Below are positions 12,101 through 26,100 of a stretch of DNA of 64,000 bases, one piece after another; the stretch's first letter is position 1, and each line of letters opens with the position of its first letter. The DNA comes from Mycteria americana (Eukaryota > Chordata > Aves > Ciconiiformes > Ciconiidae). Location of the stretch: NCBI RefSeq assembly GCF_035582795.1, contig NC_134371.1, positions 49,083,001-49,147,000 on the forward strand, given 5' to 3'. Under the pieces are notes generated by a model. That model saw only the letters and a list, made by a program, of their open reading frames with translations. It was not told where the DNA came from and made no database searches. The position numbers and the translations under genes were made by a program.

Positions 12101-14029
12101 TTTGGATATAGTGCTGGAGCACAAGAACACCATTCTTGCCTTCAGCTATCCTCTCTGCTTGATAAGAGTTATTGGGTAGATTGGAGCAAATCTCCTTTGA
12201 TATCTATGTACCTTTTCAGGGCTTTAGGAGCATTCCCCAAGAAGATTCATGTTTCCTGTGCTCTAGCAGAACCAATGCAAATTACTCACAAGGCAACAAA
12301 GAAATTGGCCTAAAATTCCCATGAAAATGTGCTGCTGGTGTGTGGCTGCCTTTTAACTTTATCCTTAATTTTACGTGCACACCTGAACCCAAATGCATGC
12401 CTGATAGGAATGAGGAAAGGAGGCGAAAGGAAACAATAAAAGCAAACACGGTAGCTATGAACTTAAACCCAGATGAAAAAAGGTTTGAATAATCCTCTAG
12501 TTATGCAACATATTTAAAAGTATGATCCAGTTAATAAAGCATTTTTTCCTCATTATTATTTTTATAGTACAAAAAAGCAAGTAATGTACAGATCAGTACA
12601 GAAGCTGAAGGCATGAGTCTCCAGTAAAAGTATGGCCTGAAATGCTAATGGTTTTTAAACAAAATTATCCCTATTTACAAATGAATCAGTCAATTTTTAG
12701 GTAACCAAAATGCAGAGTGGAATGGATACAAATTCTCTCACAATTGATCAAAAGGTAAATAATGACATATACTGCTGCATACTGAGGAAGCTGAAAATAA
12801 GGAAATAGCATTGGTAATCTGCCTCTGGGGACCGAGATTGGCATAATTGGTAAAATGAGTCTGAAACTAAGAAATAAGGGGTAAGGCAGAGAGATTTTTG
12901 GACTGCGCAACCTATCTCCTGTAAACAGAAGTAGTGTGTTTAAGTGTCTTCCAATGATGATGGAGTTAGCAGCAAGCAGGAACATGGGCAGCAAGAAGAG
13001 AAAATAATGATCTGCATAACAACAGTCAGGTAGGCCGGTCTGGTCCAGCTTCTGCAGTGTGAGGGATGGATTCCTTGTTGGGGGTTGTTCTCTCAGCCCT
13101 GCACCGATGGATGCACCCCTCAGGGAGCTGCGTTGTGCCACTGCTGCCTGCCTCTCCGCTGCGGCTGGGCAGGGGTAGCCATTTGTACAGCTGGGAGGAA
13201 AGGGTCAGATGTTTGGCAAGGGAAGTGCAGCCGACCCTGCTGGAGGGAAAAGCAAGAGGCCAGAGCAGTTCTTCAGGATTATAGTTACGTGCTATAATCA
13301 GCAGAAGGATTTTGATTAATCTGGGTAAAAACTGATGGTCAGGAAAGAGTAACTAAAATGTTTGTATGCAAATATAATAAGCTGGACCAGCAAAATGTGA
13401 GATGTTAGAATGATTACAAGAATGTAGTGGAAAAACAGGTGTGGAACGGGGTGTGGTAATCAAAAAAGATAGAATTGCACATTGATTTGAGACAGATTAA
13501 AGAAAGAAGTAGCAATAGTGTAGCTGTGTTGTTTGAATCAAAAGCACTTCAAAATCAGGGAATGATAGAAAAATTCTATTAATTTTGTGAGTCTGTAGGA
13601 TATTGTAGGGTTGGATTTGGATACTAAAAGGGATCTTTTTAAAGCATTTTATGTTTTAACATTTTGTGCGTGGTTAAAGCTTTTAAGTACTACCAGGAGT
13701 TGTGACCATATGGGTGGGCAGCCCCACATATGGAAGTATTTAACTTCTTCAGTATAGCTTGGAGAACAAATGCTAATAATACTGGTTATTTCTGCTGGTA
13801 ATAGCTGAGAGTTTTTTCACTTCATCGATAAAAGGCCAACTTTAAGGCTTCATTTAAGTAATGAACATATTTCAGATGAGCTGATTGAAGAACGTATGAT
13901 GTGTGATTCAGATAAAATTAAATGACAAGAGTAAAACAAATAGGTATGTAACTCAGGATTTCAAAGCTCTATACTCTACAATGTGAATGATTAAATCAAT
14001 CTACCAAAGAAGCTGAGAAACTCAAATGT

Positions 14030-14790
14030 GGAGGAGGTCTGGAACTTTCTTACTCAAAAGTTTGAAAACTATCTGGAATTAATATCCAGGACAAAGAAGG
14101 AAACATTGTAGAAAGAATCTAACTGGATGAATAGCCACATAATTAAAAATAAGTGAGCAGAATGAAAAAGGATTGCAGAAGACTGGCAAGCAAAGAAATC
14201 TATGCAAAAGAGGTAAAGAAGCATAGGAATAAGGTGAATTGACAAAAAGTCAAGCAGAGCTAGACCTTGCACTGGTTACTAAACATGATAAAATTACCCA
14301 GCCTTAAGCAAGCAGTTTCAGAAGCAAACCACTATGAACATGGGGTCACTGTTCAGAGATTAAACGTATGACCCTAAAAATAAGAAAATGCTTTATTCTC
14401 ACTTAATTAGAAATGCTGCTGCTGACTGTGGTGGGAAATGGATGTTGCCTAGTAGGAGTGAGTCCACAGGCTTGAAAATAAAAATCATTGCAACTGAGAT
14501 GCAAGCAAAACACAAACAGTTTGACATAGTGAAGGATGGTAATCAATAGTTTCCTGACCAGAAAGAGACCAGCTCGTGAACTCTTGTATCTGATACCATA
14601 TGACAGCAAATACACAGTGATTAGGGAGAAGGAAAAATGATCCAGGTGGTTATAGGTGCATTAGTCCAACCTTGAGGCTTTAGAAGAAATTTTGAAGGCA
14701 ATCTTTCCTGTACCTGCAAATGCTTGACTGATACCAGCTTTGGTTATAAGTGTTGGACCATCGCAGGATTGCTGGTGTTAGCAGCACGCT
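14030..14790 (+). mobile_element. Decayed CR1-type LINE fragment (ORF2 linker and start of reverse transcriptase)
   Basis: No long frame survives, but plus-strand translation in shifting frames shows CR1 ORF2 landmarks in order and with the expected spacing. These are a W-x-F region at 14040, WMN at 14124, KSQAELDLAL near 14249 (CR1: KAQLELNLA), DPGGYRCIS at 14639 (CR1: DPGNYRPVS), and a VI..G.SQ segment at 14743 (CR1: VIGSSQHGF). The two RT landmarks are 104 bases apart, close to the roughly 35 codons in CR1. Stops and small indels are frequent, so the copy is old and inactive. Ends are approximate. No 3' UTR or terminal microsatellite is seen, so it is truncated. Confidence 0.65.
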
Positions 14791-16755
14791 GTGGGCAGCG
14801 CGCACACGCTCTCATCAGGGACCAGGCATTCTTAGGGGCCAGTTTACCCCACCTGTGGGCTTAAACACTTCTCCTGAACAGACTGTACCTTTAGGTAATA
14901 TTGGACATCTCTTTTTTTTTTTTTAAGTGTCTGAGCATGGGTCAGTCTAGTGTTTCTTCTTAATTCCTTGCCTGTAACTTAATTTTGATACATAATGGGC
15001 AGAGCAAGATTTGCACAAGCATAGATTTCAGTTGTAGGCTACAACTTTCTCATACAAAGTACCAAAACTTAATATAGGTGCAGAACACAGATTATGGGGT
15101 TTCTGTGAGACTCTTCCAAGTGACTTATGAATGCAGCTAACTCTGTGAAATGATCTAACTTGCTTCTTGAGGATGAGAGAGAGAGATTGTGAAGAACACA
15201 CTTGAGTCTACAAAGATTTTCCCATAAGAATCAAGTCCACTAGATGAATTTCAAGTTTTGTCCTGGAAGGTAAGTACTTTAGACCTCTTACTAGCACTAA
15301 GCATAAATTAAGTTGTAAATTGCAATCTGTTTGGAAAAATTAAATTTATTTCTAAATTGTATTTAAGCAATGATGTTGTGAATGAGGTGAAAAAACCACA
15401 ACAGACCTTTCCCAATAGGTTCCCTAATAAAGGAACTTCCTTCCTGACCACCAGAACCAACAGCCTGACAAAAAGCATCCTAAATACCACATTTTCTGTA
15501 CTGCATCTAAAGGGACTGTGAGAAAAAATAGGCTCAACCTAAATATCGGAGAGCAAGTCACTTACATTTTGCAACCTATGCTCTTCCCCACCCTTTGGGA
15601 CTGTCCGCTAGACTGAGGTTTGAGCAGTTCTTCCCAGAACTGAGATGAGGAGGTGGTGGGCATTTTTACAACACAGGTCATTTTTGTATTAAAATTAGTA
15701 CTTAGAGTGCTTATACTGTTAAAAATAGTGCTGGAAGAGGACTGTGCAATGAATAATAAGTTTAGGCAATGCTGCTAAATTAAAACATGGCTTTAGAAGT
15801 TGCTCAGAGGAGTTTGTTTAATCTTTACATTTTCCCAAAATTAAATATCAAATTATTGGTAATGCCTGGCATCCTTTGTAGGAATGTAGTTCAGATGCAC
15901 TCATCAAAAGAGCTCATATCATTAGAGGGGTGATTGTGTCATCTCCGGTAGAATTATTCCACACCATTGGTATTTCTTGGCAGACTGACATGTTTTCACT
16001 TGACATTGCTGTAACCCCTGGGAAAGAAAGAGAGTCCTACCTTTGCATGAATAATTCATTAGTGAGGCATCACTCTGAAGTATTCCAAAGAAGTATTCCG
16101 TTCTTTTTTGGGGGGAAGGGAAGGATACCAAAGCTACTTAAAAATTTTTTTTTTTAAATTTTACTTTTTTTAATGCTACCCTGCAGTCTTACCACTTTGT
16201 AAGCATTATTCCATAGCAAGCTTCTCTCCCAGCAAAGAACTAACTCTCAGCTCTGATCTTTTGGTCTGTAGACTAATCCATGTTATTTTTCCAAAAGGTT
16301 CTGGAGCAGAGCAGTGGAAAGCTGCTGATGCAGTGTAGCCTTTCTGAGAGTGCTGGATTGTCTGGAACTGGACAAAAATGCTGGTAAATCAAACTTTCTC
16401 TCAGAAATCCAGCCAAGAAGCATGGCTGGCTGTTTAGTAAAATGTGCTAAAATATATTTTCTAATGACTGGGTAGACTGTCATTGTTAGCAGTGAGCATG
16501 CAGACCACATACTAAACACCTGGCAGAACCAGGGAAATGTGGTCTTTCATATTTGATCAGAGAATGGAGGGCTGAGCATTCACAGGCATGTTTAAAGCAG
16601 TGGTGAAAATGTTTACACAGAGTCGGTTTGTCTTATTTTTGAAGTGTAAAAAGCCCGGGTTTTCCATTTACCTGGATAAACGTTCCTATTGCTAGTAATG
16701 AGTTTAAGGAGCATAAGTTGAAACAGAAGACCCTGTATGGTGTAACTTTCTTATT

Positions 16756-16778
16756 TTAGGTAAGCCTTTCTTACCTAA
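16756..16778. repeat. Small perfect inverted repeat (9-bp arms, 5-base loop)
   Basis: TTAGGTAAG is followed after CCTTT by its exact reverse complement CTTACCTAA. An arm of this length is expected about once or twice by chance in a window of this size. Confidence 0.7.
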
Positions 16779-19700
16779 GGCTCTACCACTGACAGTTTTT
16801 TTCTAAAATTGTATCAATAGCAGGTGTTCACTTTATTCTTTACTTTTTCACTTCTAATATGTATTTTTTCATGTCTGCTAGAAAAGCTTGGCTATCAGTT
16901 TAAAGCATGTTCTTGATAACAGGCAGGCAAGGGCTGGATGAGCCATTCTTTTATTCTTATGTGCAATATCTTGGGTATTCGAAGGGCTCTTTAGTGATCC
17001 CTTCCTCTAAGAAGCTCAAATAATTCCTGGTATTTTATTAACCTGTCAGAGCAGGGGTTGCTTCTGAATTTATCTTGGTATTTCTGTCTGAAACAGCTGT
17101 GCAGCCTATGCTTCAAATTGCCAGCATTAAATCAACATAGTTTTCCTCCTCATTCTTCATCAATTTGTCATATAGATAAGCCCACTACCTGCACTAGCAA
17201 GCTTCCATTATCCACTGTTCTTGCTGGTTTCTTCCACATACTTCCATCAACACCCACAAAGGCTTTTTACCCTCAGATACATTCCGTCTTTTTCTCTTTA
17301 GGTTTTTTAACTCCACTGCTTAAGACGATGTCTGCAGATAGCTAATGACTCTAAAAATTGAGCATGTCATATGACTTATTTTGCCAGTGATATAGCTAGG
17401 TGGTTTGGACTTTAATCTCTTGAGATCACATAAAGGAAATAAAAAAAATTTTAAGTCAGATAAAAAGAAAAAAAACCACACAAGAGAAAAATGCATCTTG
17501 ATGATTTTTGTTATTTATGGAAACTCTAGCATCCAAATTTATTTCCTAATTACTGAAACTGTACACACTGAAAATTTACACATTTGAGGAATGTAAATGA
17601 ATACACCATACCCTCCATTATGCACTATGCAGTAAGGGTCCTTCATGATCAGATTTTTACCCCATGAAATTTAATCATCATTCAGATTCTTCTGTTTTTT
17701 TCATATATTTGCTTCTCCTTAAATGTGCTTCTGTGACATGTATATATGTAACCTCCATAACTAAGATGTTTTTATTTGCATTGTAGAAGAGTAAAGCATT
17801 TCCAATGCTAGTATTATAATGAATACTGTATTTAAAAGATCATGCCTCACTTTTCTATGTGCTGTATTGGCAACAGAGTGTTATAGTCTGTCCTGATATT
17901 TCACTGTATAAATTAGACAGCTAAGGAAGGAAGAAGAAAACCAGCAGATATAGATTAAGTGACCCGTTCCAGATCACAACACACAATTTTGACAGCGTGA
18001 GAAGTAGATTCCCAGCCCAACCTACTAAACTTGGAGTCATCAGAAATGTAATCCTGATTTTTAGGAAAAGGTGAGGGGATTTGGAATTGGCTTGAATTTT
18101 TTTTATCCTTTTTGTGCTTCTCTACAGAAATAATTATAACTATTTACAGTGGCTGTTGTAAACTTCATTGAAATAGTTTTCAGAAACTACTGTTTCCAAT
18201 TGTCATTTCAGTAATGTTTTTCTAAAATTGAAAAAATGAAAACAAAATTTTTGCATAGGAAGAAAGACATTTCAAAGACTTGCTACTTTTCCTCCATTAG
18301 AGCGCAAGTGCAAGTTGAAAAGGGGCATATGTTTTTCAGTGTGTAACCTCCATGTGTGGGCATGTTGGATACTAAAAAAAGAACTGCTAGACTTTTTTAC
18401 AAGGAATGGATTTATTTGCAAAGGAAAAAGATTAGCAAAATCATCAAAACACCTGAAGAAAAACTAATTCAGAAATAAAACAAATGGGAGACTCCTCTAG
18501 AAATGTCTGTAATTGTGCAAGGTGTTTGCAAATAAATACTTTAAAAGAGATGTTTCCTCTTTCAAATCAGACAAGCTGCTGATTCCCTCTGCTTCCCTAT
18601 TGCTGCTGTGGGTGCCCCAGGCTTTTTCCTCCAGTGCAGCTGTGCTCCACTGAAATAAATGGCACTTCCTGGGGACTACATCTTTAGTTACTGGTACAAA
18701 AGTCATCGTAATGTGCAATGAGATATTTCAGTAATGCTTTCAAATGGCTATTAAAACACAACACAGCATAATAAAATCACAACTGCATGGTTGCAGATAG
18801 AGCTACCAGTGACACAGCTACCTACATATTATTCCCTTCAAAAAGGAGCTACTAGAAAAATTATAGGGCATCAAGGAAAGTTGTAAAAAACCTCAGATGC
18901 TCAGTGATGTAGTCTCACTGCTGTCTGTCTTTTCTTCCCAGCTCCCTCCCAGTTTTCTGTTTTGGTTTACAATCTCCAAAGTACTGAGTTTCATAGCTCA
19001 ACTCATTTATTGCCTTGCATCACAGGGAATAATAATTCGTGCCTAGCAGTGTGAAATCTGGAAAATCGGATTCAAAGTATGCCTATGTCTTCAAGGAGAT
19101 CCCAGTTATTTCCCATACAAAGTAAACATCTTGCTTGGGAGACTGGAAGATGTGCATTAACAGAAATGCTTTGCCTTTTCTATGAGAACGGTCTCTTAAT
19201 TAAGAATTTGTGCATTAAAGCAGGGGTGAACCCAAATGGTGATTGCTGCATCATAAAGCTTGCAGCCTGTTCTGCAGAATAGAAATCAATAGGATAAAGA
19301 AAAAAGTTAAACAATGTTGAAGAATTGTAGCAAGAAGTTCCCTTCTCTTTCCTAGTATCCACCAGTAAATACTAAAAATGAATCACATTTGAGTTGGTTC
19401 TAATGCGGCACATGTTGCTGGCTTCTCAGGACCTCATCTGAGACGTGCAGGATTTATCTTGACAAGGGCTTTGCAACTGTCGAGGCTGTTGATCTCAAAA
19501 GTGGTTAAGGACTCCTGCCTAACTCTAAGTACTTGTGTGTCTCAGGTAGGATGCCAGTGTATCAAGGCATCGAGATTCTCAGTAAAGAGCAATGCACACC
19601 TCTTGGGGCAAGTAAATAGGGACTTAAAGTTCTTCTGGGTGCTTGGAAACTGAGCCGCCCCACAGCTAACAGTATCTGGCCCTGGGCTTTTTTCTTTTCA

Positions 19701-20825
19701 TATTTTGGTCATCAGCTTATTCTGCCCTTAAATACAGTTTTGAGCTTGTCACTTGTTTCATTTGAGGAGCTAAGCTTGTTGTCCTGGACCCACGAAGTTG
19801 TATCTCTAATATGAACAGGAAAATAGTAGTGCTTCAAACACCAGCATATATTTCAAGTAGACCCTGTACACTCATAAAATGTTAGAATTTAGGATCTTTC
19901 CAGTGACAGCCATGACTGCCTTGTTTAATGTCAGGCTTCTGGAAGATCCTTTCCTAGCCAATGCTGTTTAGCCATCTGTCCCTTAAAGAGAAAGGAGACA
20001 CAGGTCTTGCGTTTAAGTTACTCCCACTGGAAATGTTGCATATTATATTCTTCATTGTATTTATTACAGAGTATGTGGTACCTGCTTGAGTATCCCAAGA
20101 CCACATATTTGTATTGCTTTGTTTGTATGGGTCATGATATTTGCCCAATGATAGATAATCAAATCTTTCTGAAATCTCTTATTTTTGCAACAGAATTTCA
20201 GTCTCATCTTGCGTTCTGTACTATTGATTTTGTCATCAGAACTCTTAAAATTCATAGTAAGTACTTTACCAGTCTGTCTATTTGTTAGCCAGTTTATTTG
20301 GGAACAATTATGGTTATCTCATAGATATTTCCAGCATGTTTTTTTGAAAACAAAGCCTTTGTCTCTACACTATTTGAGAAAATCAGTAATTGAAATCTGA
20401 ACTGTATGCTGCTTTGATAGAAAGTATATTCTGGTTTTGTTTTCTGCTTGGGGAGGAATCGGGTTTCAGCTCGAATGGTCGTGTATTCTCCCTCTGTATT
20501 TTGTTTCTGGTAGGTTGTTCTACAAGCCTACAGAATAGTGTTACAGGATAAAAACCTCCTGAACACATCCTAAATATGTTTATGTGTATGTGCTCTATAG
20601 AGATGTAGATTTGCCAGGTTAGAATATTTGTAATTAAAAGGATTTTCATTTCCTTATAGTTTGGATAGGATTTTGGAGTGTCAGAAAACAAATGTCTGTG
20701 TTTACCTTCAACTGATTCTTTGCATTAGTATAAGGAAATTATCCTCGTAAAGATGTCTGGGAAAAATAGTCTCCTTTGATTCTTGAATAGCTTAAAGGCA
20801 TCTCTTAATTTCATCTGTTTCTTTA

Positions 20826-20831
<6 letters not shown>

Positions 20832-20860
<29 letters not shown>
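20832..20860. repeat. TA dinucleotide microsatellite
   Basis: Uninterrupted alternating T and A for 29 bases. It is likely polymorphic in length. Confidence 0.95.
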
Positions 20861-20863
<3 letters not shown>

Positions 20864-22269
20864 AATACAAAGATTGAAGATTAACATGTTTGGGAAAGTT
20901 AAGAGCTGCTGGATAGGGGACAGTGGACAGTTATTCAAATTCAGCATAATTGAGACTAGAGATGCAAACAATGCCTCTTAATATTGATAGCCATACCTAA
21001 TTTTCTTTTGATGATTTGTGTCATTTCAAAAAGATGTGATTTTAAAGATGAAGCTTTCTATGGAGCTGTCGAAATCTTATAGTTCACATTTCTGAAATAA
21101 TCAAATTACAGCTTCTTATACTTAACTAGAGAGACCAAAGTGCTTTTCACATGCAGTATTGCACTTAGCACAAAAACAAATGCTAATGTGACTATCGGTA
21201 CAGGACCAAACTTTATCTGAGATCTGGGGTGTTGCCATGGCAATTCCAATTGTTGGAAAAAAATTCCCTTTTGTGCTTCATTCTGACATTATATTGCAAA
21301 ATGATGATTATGAAGAAACATGCAACCCAAAAGGGGGGAAAAAATCTCTTTTTGAAGATGTAAAACATACTTTCTATCCCATTTACTTTTTGTGAAACAC
21401 CGAGTGTGTGCCCAGATTGTTATGAGCTGTATTTTTTGCAGATTCAGATACATTTTTATTTCTCAAACTGCCATAATAATGCTGAATGTTATTTCTCCCA
21501 AATGTAATAATCAACATAATAAGGAACTCAGAGACATATATCCCATTTCCTATGCAAAATATCAATTTCTAGTATATTATACTGCTGACGTGGACCTCTT
21601 GCTTTTAACAATACTGCCTATGTTAGTTGAAACATATCTAAAATACAAAACTTGCCTACGTTATTTGTATATATCAACTATATAATCTATGTATAATATA
21701 ATCAGAATAGCCCATAATAGCCAATAGATCAGTAATTTCTGTTTCTAGTTATACAATTGTTTTTCTACGAATACATCTCACTGTGAGAAAATTGATATGG
21801 CTATTACCTATTCCTTGCTAAATCAATATACAACAAGCTTTAAATAAAAAAAAAACCCCACACAATACTTCCAAAAGAGAAAAAAATGAAGGGGTAAAGT
21901 TAAAATGTGGTTTGCGCTGCAATTCACGCTGAAGTTTATTGTGCATTCTTTTATGTAGGAAATGCATAAAATGGGAAGCATTTCCAGAAGAGAACTAATT
22001 CTTGCAGTGCTGCATTGCTGCTTTATAAATAAATCATTGTCCTTTCTCTATTGATCACTGGAACAATCCAGTCGAAGAATGCTGACTTAGTGCAGCCCTT
22101 CTCAGGAGTGCTGGACTGAGAGAAAAAGCCGGGTAAGTGGGACCCAGCAGCAGGGAATAGGGAAAACCCCGTACTGGTTAGAGATCAGGTTTGGTACATA
22201 AAGTCCAGCCCTTGATTTATTTCTTACCTCCAAAAAAAACTTGACAAAGAAGCTGATTTCTACAAGATT

Positions 22270-22305
22270 CTTTCTTTCTTTCCTACTTTCTTTCTTTCTT
22301 TCTTT
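22270..22305 (+). repeat. Interrupted CTTT microsatellite
   Basis: CTTT units on both sides of a short CCTA interruption. A pyrimidine-only strand of this kind is common in vertebrate intergenic DNA. Confidence 0.9.
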
Positions 22306-23079
22306 GCATAACGTCATTGATCAGGGGAAATATTAAATATAAGACAATACTAGTTGTAATTACTGGATGCTGAAGACCTGTGTATAATGTATTGTGAAAT
22401 TTTTGTAGAACATACTCAAAAAGACCTTCCAAATTTAATCCAGTCTTTTAATGATCCCAATTATGATATTTGTTTGCCAAGAAATAAGGGCTCAAGCCTT
22501 CCAGGAATATGTTTGAATTAGTAGACTCTTGGAAATAGCGCTGCATTCCTGTGAATTGAGGTGGAATCTGAATTTTATTTGGTTATCTCAAAGATCACAG
22601 CTTGCCAATCTGACAATTTTGTGATGTCTGATCTATCAAGATTGCTGGTATCAGGCCCCAAGGTTTTCTGGGAAGGAGGAGTAGCCTGTTACAGCGAGGA
22701 GCTGAGAAATACTGTCTGGGTTTGCATGTCTGGCCGTTACGATCAGTATTGGATCTCAGAGGCATATACCTTATGAAACGTGGCTTTCACTGAAGCCTGC
22801 GGTAGGTGTCCCTATCAAGACTGTACACTCACAATGTTGTTATCCAGAACTTCCAGCTAGTTCTAGAATATAAAGTTGTTCTTTTTCATAAAATAAGATT
22901 TACTGGCAGATATAGGGCTCAGCTGATGGCAGGCTATTCAGGGCCATGGTGATGCATTGCTTTTAGGGCATGTTGTCATCACATCAGTTTTTTTCTGTTT
23001 CCCATTAATTCCGAATGCTTCCAGGATGCAGGTCTGTAAAATGTAATTATTTATTCCACTGGGTGTTTTGTCTCTAGTG

Positions 23080-23620
23080 TCGCAATCGGAGGCAGCACAT
23101 GCTCGCGTGTTCTCACCCAGCGTGCAGTTAGCTGGCTGATAGGAAGCACAATATTAGCAAGCTTTCTCGAATACAATAGAGGCGTATGGCATTGAGCGGC
23201 AAAGCTCGATGCGAGAGACTGCAGACTTGAATGCGTGAATTGATCTGAATTGCTTCAGTCATGCGGGGGGCGGCCGGGGGTTTCTGTTCCCCGTTTGCTG
23301 TCGGCGAGGTGAGGCTGTGGAGCGGCCGGGGGCCGTGCGGCAGCGTGGACCTGCCAGGATCGCCGAACGCGCGCCGTCGGCAGCAAAACTTCCCCCGGCT
23401 TGAACTATAAATCTGGACCAAAAGGGCTACAGGGAACAAACGTGGAGGCAGAGAAAGAGACTAAACGTGTCGTTGTTGCTAACATGGCAGAAAGCACCTG
23501 GCACAGCCCGGGTTTCCGTTGGGCTGGCAGCTGACAGGCTTTCCCTTTCTTCTCCCGGTGCCCAAGTATCAGGCCGTTCGTGCCTTCTGCTAGTGTGCTG
23601 AAAGGCCTGTCGCTGACACG
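23080..23620. other. Orphan CpG-rich patch
   Basis: About 30 CpG dinucleotides lie between 23080 and 23400, densest at 23256-23396, against AT-rich flanks where CpG is rare. CpGs continue more thinly to about 23620. No exon with a recognisable product is inside. Orphan CpG islands in deserts often mark unannotated non-coding RNA promoters or regulatory elements, so that is the best inference. The 96-, 76- and 103-codon minus-strand frames across it look like composition artefacts. Confidence 0.6.
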
Positions 23621-23750
23621 AACATAACAAGCCATGAAGTATTCTGTTATGTGAAATAATGCAATCTATTAAACAAACAAAAAACCCGGTGGTGGTATTC
23701 CGTCTCTTTCTGACCATCTCCCTCTCCCAGCCAAAGCAGAGCCTGGCCGC

Positions 23751-23769
23751 TGACCACTAGATGACACTG
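23751..23769 (+). promoter_or_regulatory. Near-perfect CTCF motif
   Basis: TGACCACTAGATGACACTG matches the degenerate vertebrate CTCF consensus (yGrCCASyAGrkGGCrSyr) at 18 of 19 positions by hand. The exception is A for the second G of GGC. It lies about 130 bases beyond the CpG-rich patch and is oriented to the right. Confidence 0.55.
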
Positions 23770-26100
23770 TTGTATAAGGACATGTTCAGCAGAATGGCTT
23801 AGACAATAACTAATTTACTTAGAGAACATGTATGTGTATAATTAGGAGTCATCAATGTCTTTCTTTTAAAATAAAATAAGTTTACCATATCTAATTAGAT
23901 ATTTCTTATAAGATGGATTTCATTCTAATTGGGTAAAGCTATGCTACTGGTTTAAAATATAGCAAAGGATGTATTTGTATTCACTTTCACAGTTTCCATA
24001 TTTTTTTAGTCCTAGCAATAAATGGATCTGATTACACCTTTTAAATCGATGTTCTCTCAGACTGGTATGACATAAATGATTGTTCTGTCATTGTGATTTT
24101 ACTGCCATTGTTTTCAGCGTGTGAGGTTTGTTAGTGATATCTCTCTTAATCTCATTCTGTCTTTCCCCATCCTCCTGATTGTGGTCTTGAATCTGCATGT
24201 TCTTTCCATCCAAACGGAAGTAATCTATTTAAAGAGCCAACAACTGCCACCACGCATGGCTCTAGCTTGACCATGACAGTGCAGGCTTTCCAGCAGCAGC
24301 GAGCTCAGTAATCCCCAGCTAATGAACGAGAGCTCCAAAATGCCCGTTGTGCGAGGGGTTTCTTTAAAAGCTCGGATTTCCTGTAACTGAGTGTTGCCAA
24401 TGGAAAATCTAGTTTTTGCAGATGTCAGACTAAATTCAGCCTAGGTAAAACTCAAATTCAGTGCTTTTCTGTGGGGAAAATTAATGGCTTTAAGCTTCTC
24501 TGTGAATTCAGAAAGCACTGGCTAGTCAGCACCACACCCGGCGTGGACAAGGCTTACATCTCTTCCCAAAGAAATTTCATTAATGCCTGAATTCGCTTCA
24601 CCAAGTGAGTTCTGGATATTCCCACCAAAACTCTGTGTCGCGTGCCAATGTAAGGACTACGCTCAATTTACAGTTCTTTCGGATCTGTGAGAGTTTTGAT
24701 ACAGGTGGTCTTCCTCAGATCAGCTCTGGTGACGCCAGGCTGGGACACCCACCGCTTTCACCTTGTGAATGTTCCCGGCGGTCCGTTCCTGCAGCTGTCT
24801 GACATGTGGGCCACTTGTAACTGTGTTTCCCAATTATGACTAGAACTTGTCTATTAAATCTTGATGGCATCTTTTAAATGAATTTAAATTCTCTTCTGAA
24901 AAAAGCTACTCATGCAACAAAATAATGGCAAAGTCATTTTAGAATAATTTCCAAAACGTGGTTTATAACTACATTGTATCTCAGAAAGAGCTTGTCTAAC
25001 TGTCCCGGTGGTGCATGGGTTTCTCTGCTATCCCTATATCTCATATACAAAATTATGGGCTATTATACAAAAGTCATATCTCTGTCTTATTTATTGAAGT
25101 GTTGGTTCACTAAATAAAGGATCTCGACAATGATTTGAGCTGGCTGAAAACCTGCTTGAAAATTATATATTTCAGCAAAAGGTTTTCAACAAGCTCTATT
25201 TTTGAACCTAAATTACTTCAATTCCCAATGACCAAATTCATTAAAATATAAATTAGCCTAAAGAAACAGATGAATTACAATGGTATATTTGCATATCATC
25301 TATTTGGTGTGAATATAACAGTTTCTTCATGTAGACTAACAGCTACTGCAATCTTCACAACACCATAGTTGAGTAAATGTCTGTGGGGCGAATGAGGAAG
25401 CAAAGAGGACAAGGATGAGAGTTATTTGTACTGAATGGGAAAGAATACTGCAGAATTTTGCAGTCTGAATTAAAACCTGTGTTAAACCAGTTTCCTCCAC
25501 TAAGACATATCTTAGCTAATCAATTAGCATAGGAGGTATATGCATGTCTTAGTATTCTAATAATAGAAAAGGATTTAAGGAAATGTCAGGTTTCGATTGT
25601 ATTTTAGGAATTGTAGATAATTAGTGATTATTGCAACAAGGGTGAATATGATCTAAGAAATAAAGGTGAAGAGTGATCAGGCTGGATGGAATTAGAATGT
25701 CTTATCTCAGGGGAGTTAAATGATCCACCTGCGGTAAAGACCTTTGCATCCGCAAAAAGGCAGCAACAGAAATTTCTCATAAAGTTTGACCTGTTGTTCT
25801 GTAAGTAATATAGCGGAGACTCCAATACAGAGTATCTTGTCAATTCCTTTTAATAAATGAAGCTGAACTGATACAGCGGCTTGTGTAGTGTCTGTGATCT
25901 GTACCAATTCTCTGCTCTATGCCTTCATGTGTATTTCCGTGAATTGCTGATGCGCTTGGCCAGTGAGTTTTCTGTGACTTCAAAGCCAAGCCTTTCACTT
26001 TGCCTTGTATAAAACATGCCCAGAAGCTGGGTACTGAAGAAAATAAGGAGGGAGAAAAATATTGATTTTAGATGTTAGGATAATCTAAGAAAAATGGTTC

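Larger units (their letters stand above)
3801..14029. other. Intergenic desert, first segment upstream of SNX7
   Basis: I see no exon or RNA gene here. The DNA is AT-rich, with moderately GC-rich spots at about 4300-4450, 5090-5330 and 13080-13270. It contains a 16-base A run at 4812-4827, a 16-base T run at 8014-8029, a CTCF-like site at 4955-4973 and a small triplication at 9085-9136. The longest frames (155 codons on the minus strand at 4845-5312 and 151 codons on the minus strand at 12686-13141) lack recognisable domains and sit partly in the GC-rich spots, so I regard them as chance. Confidence 0.6.
14791..23079. other. Intergenic desert, second segment
   Basis: AT-rich DNA without a gene I can support. 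It holds a TA dinucleotide run at 20832-20860, an interrupted CTTT run at 22270-22305 and a 9-bp inverted repeat at 16756-16778. Open frames are all about 100 codons or less and show no family resemblance. Confidence 0.6.

Noticed and set aside
23751..23775. A possible LINE catalytic motif (translation DDTVV) at the CTCF site
   Set aside because: No flanking RT landmarks at the expected spacing in either direction. The CTCF match explains the bases better.
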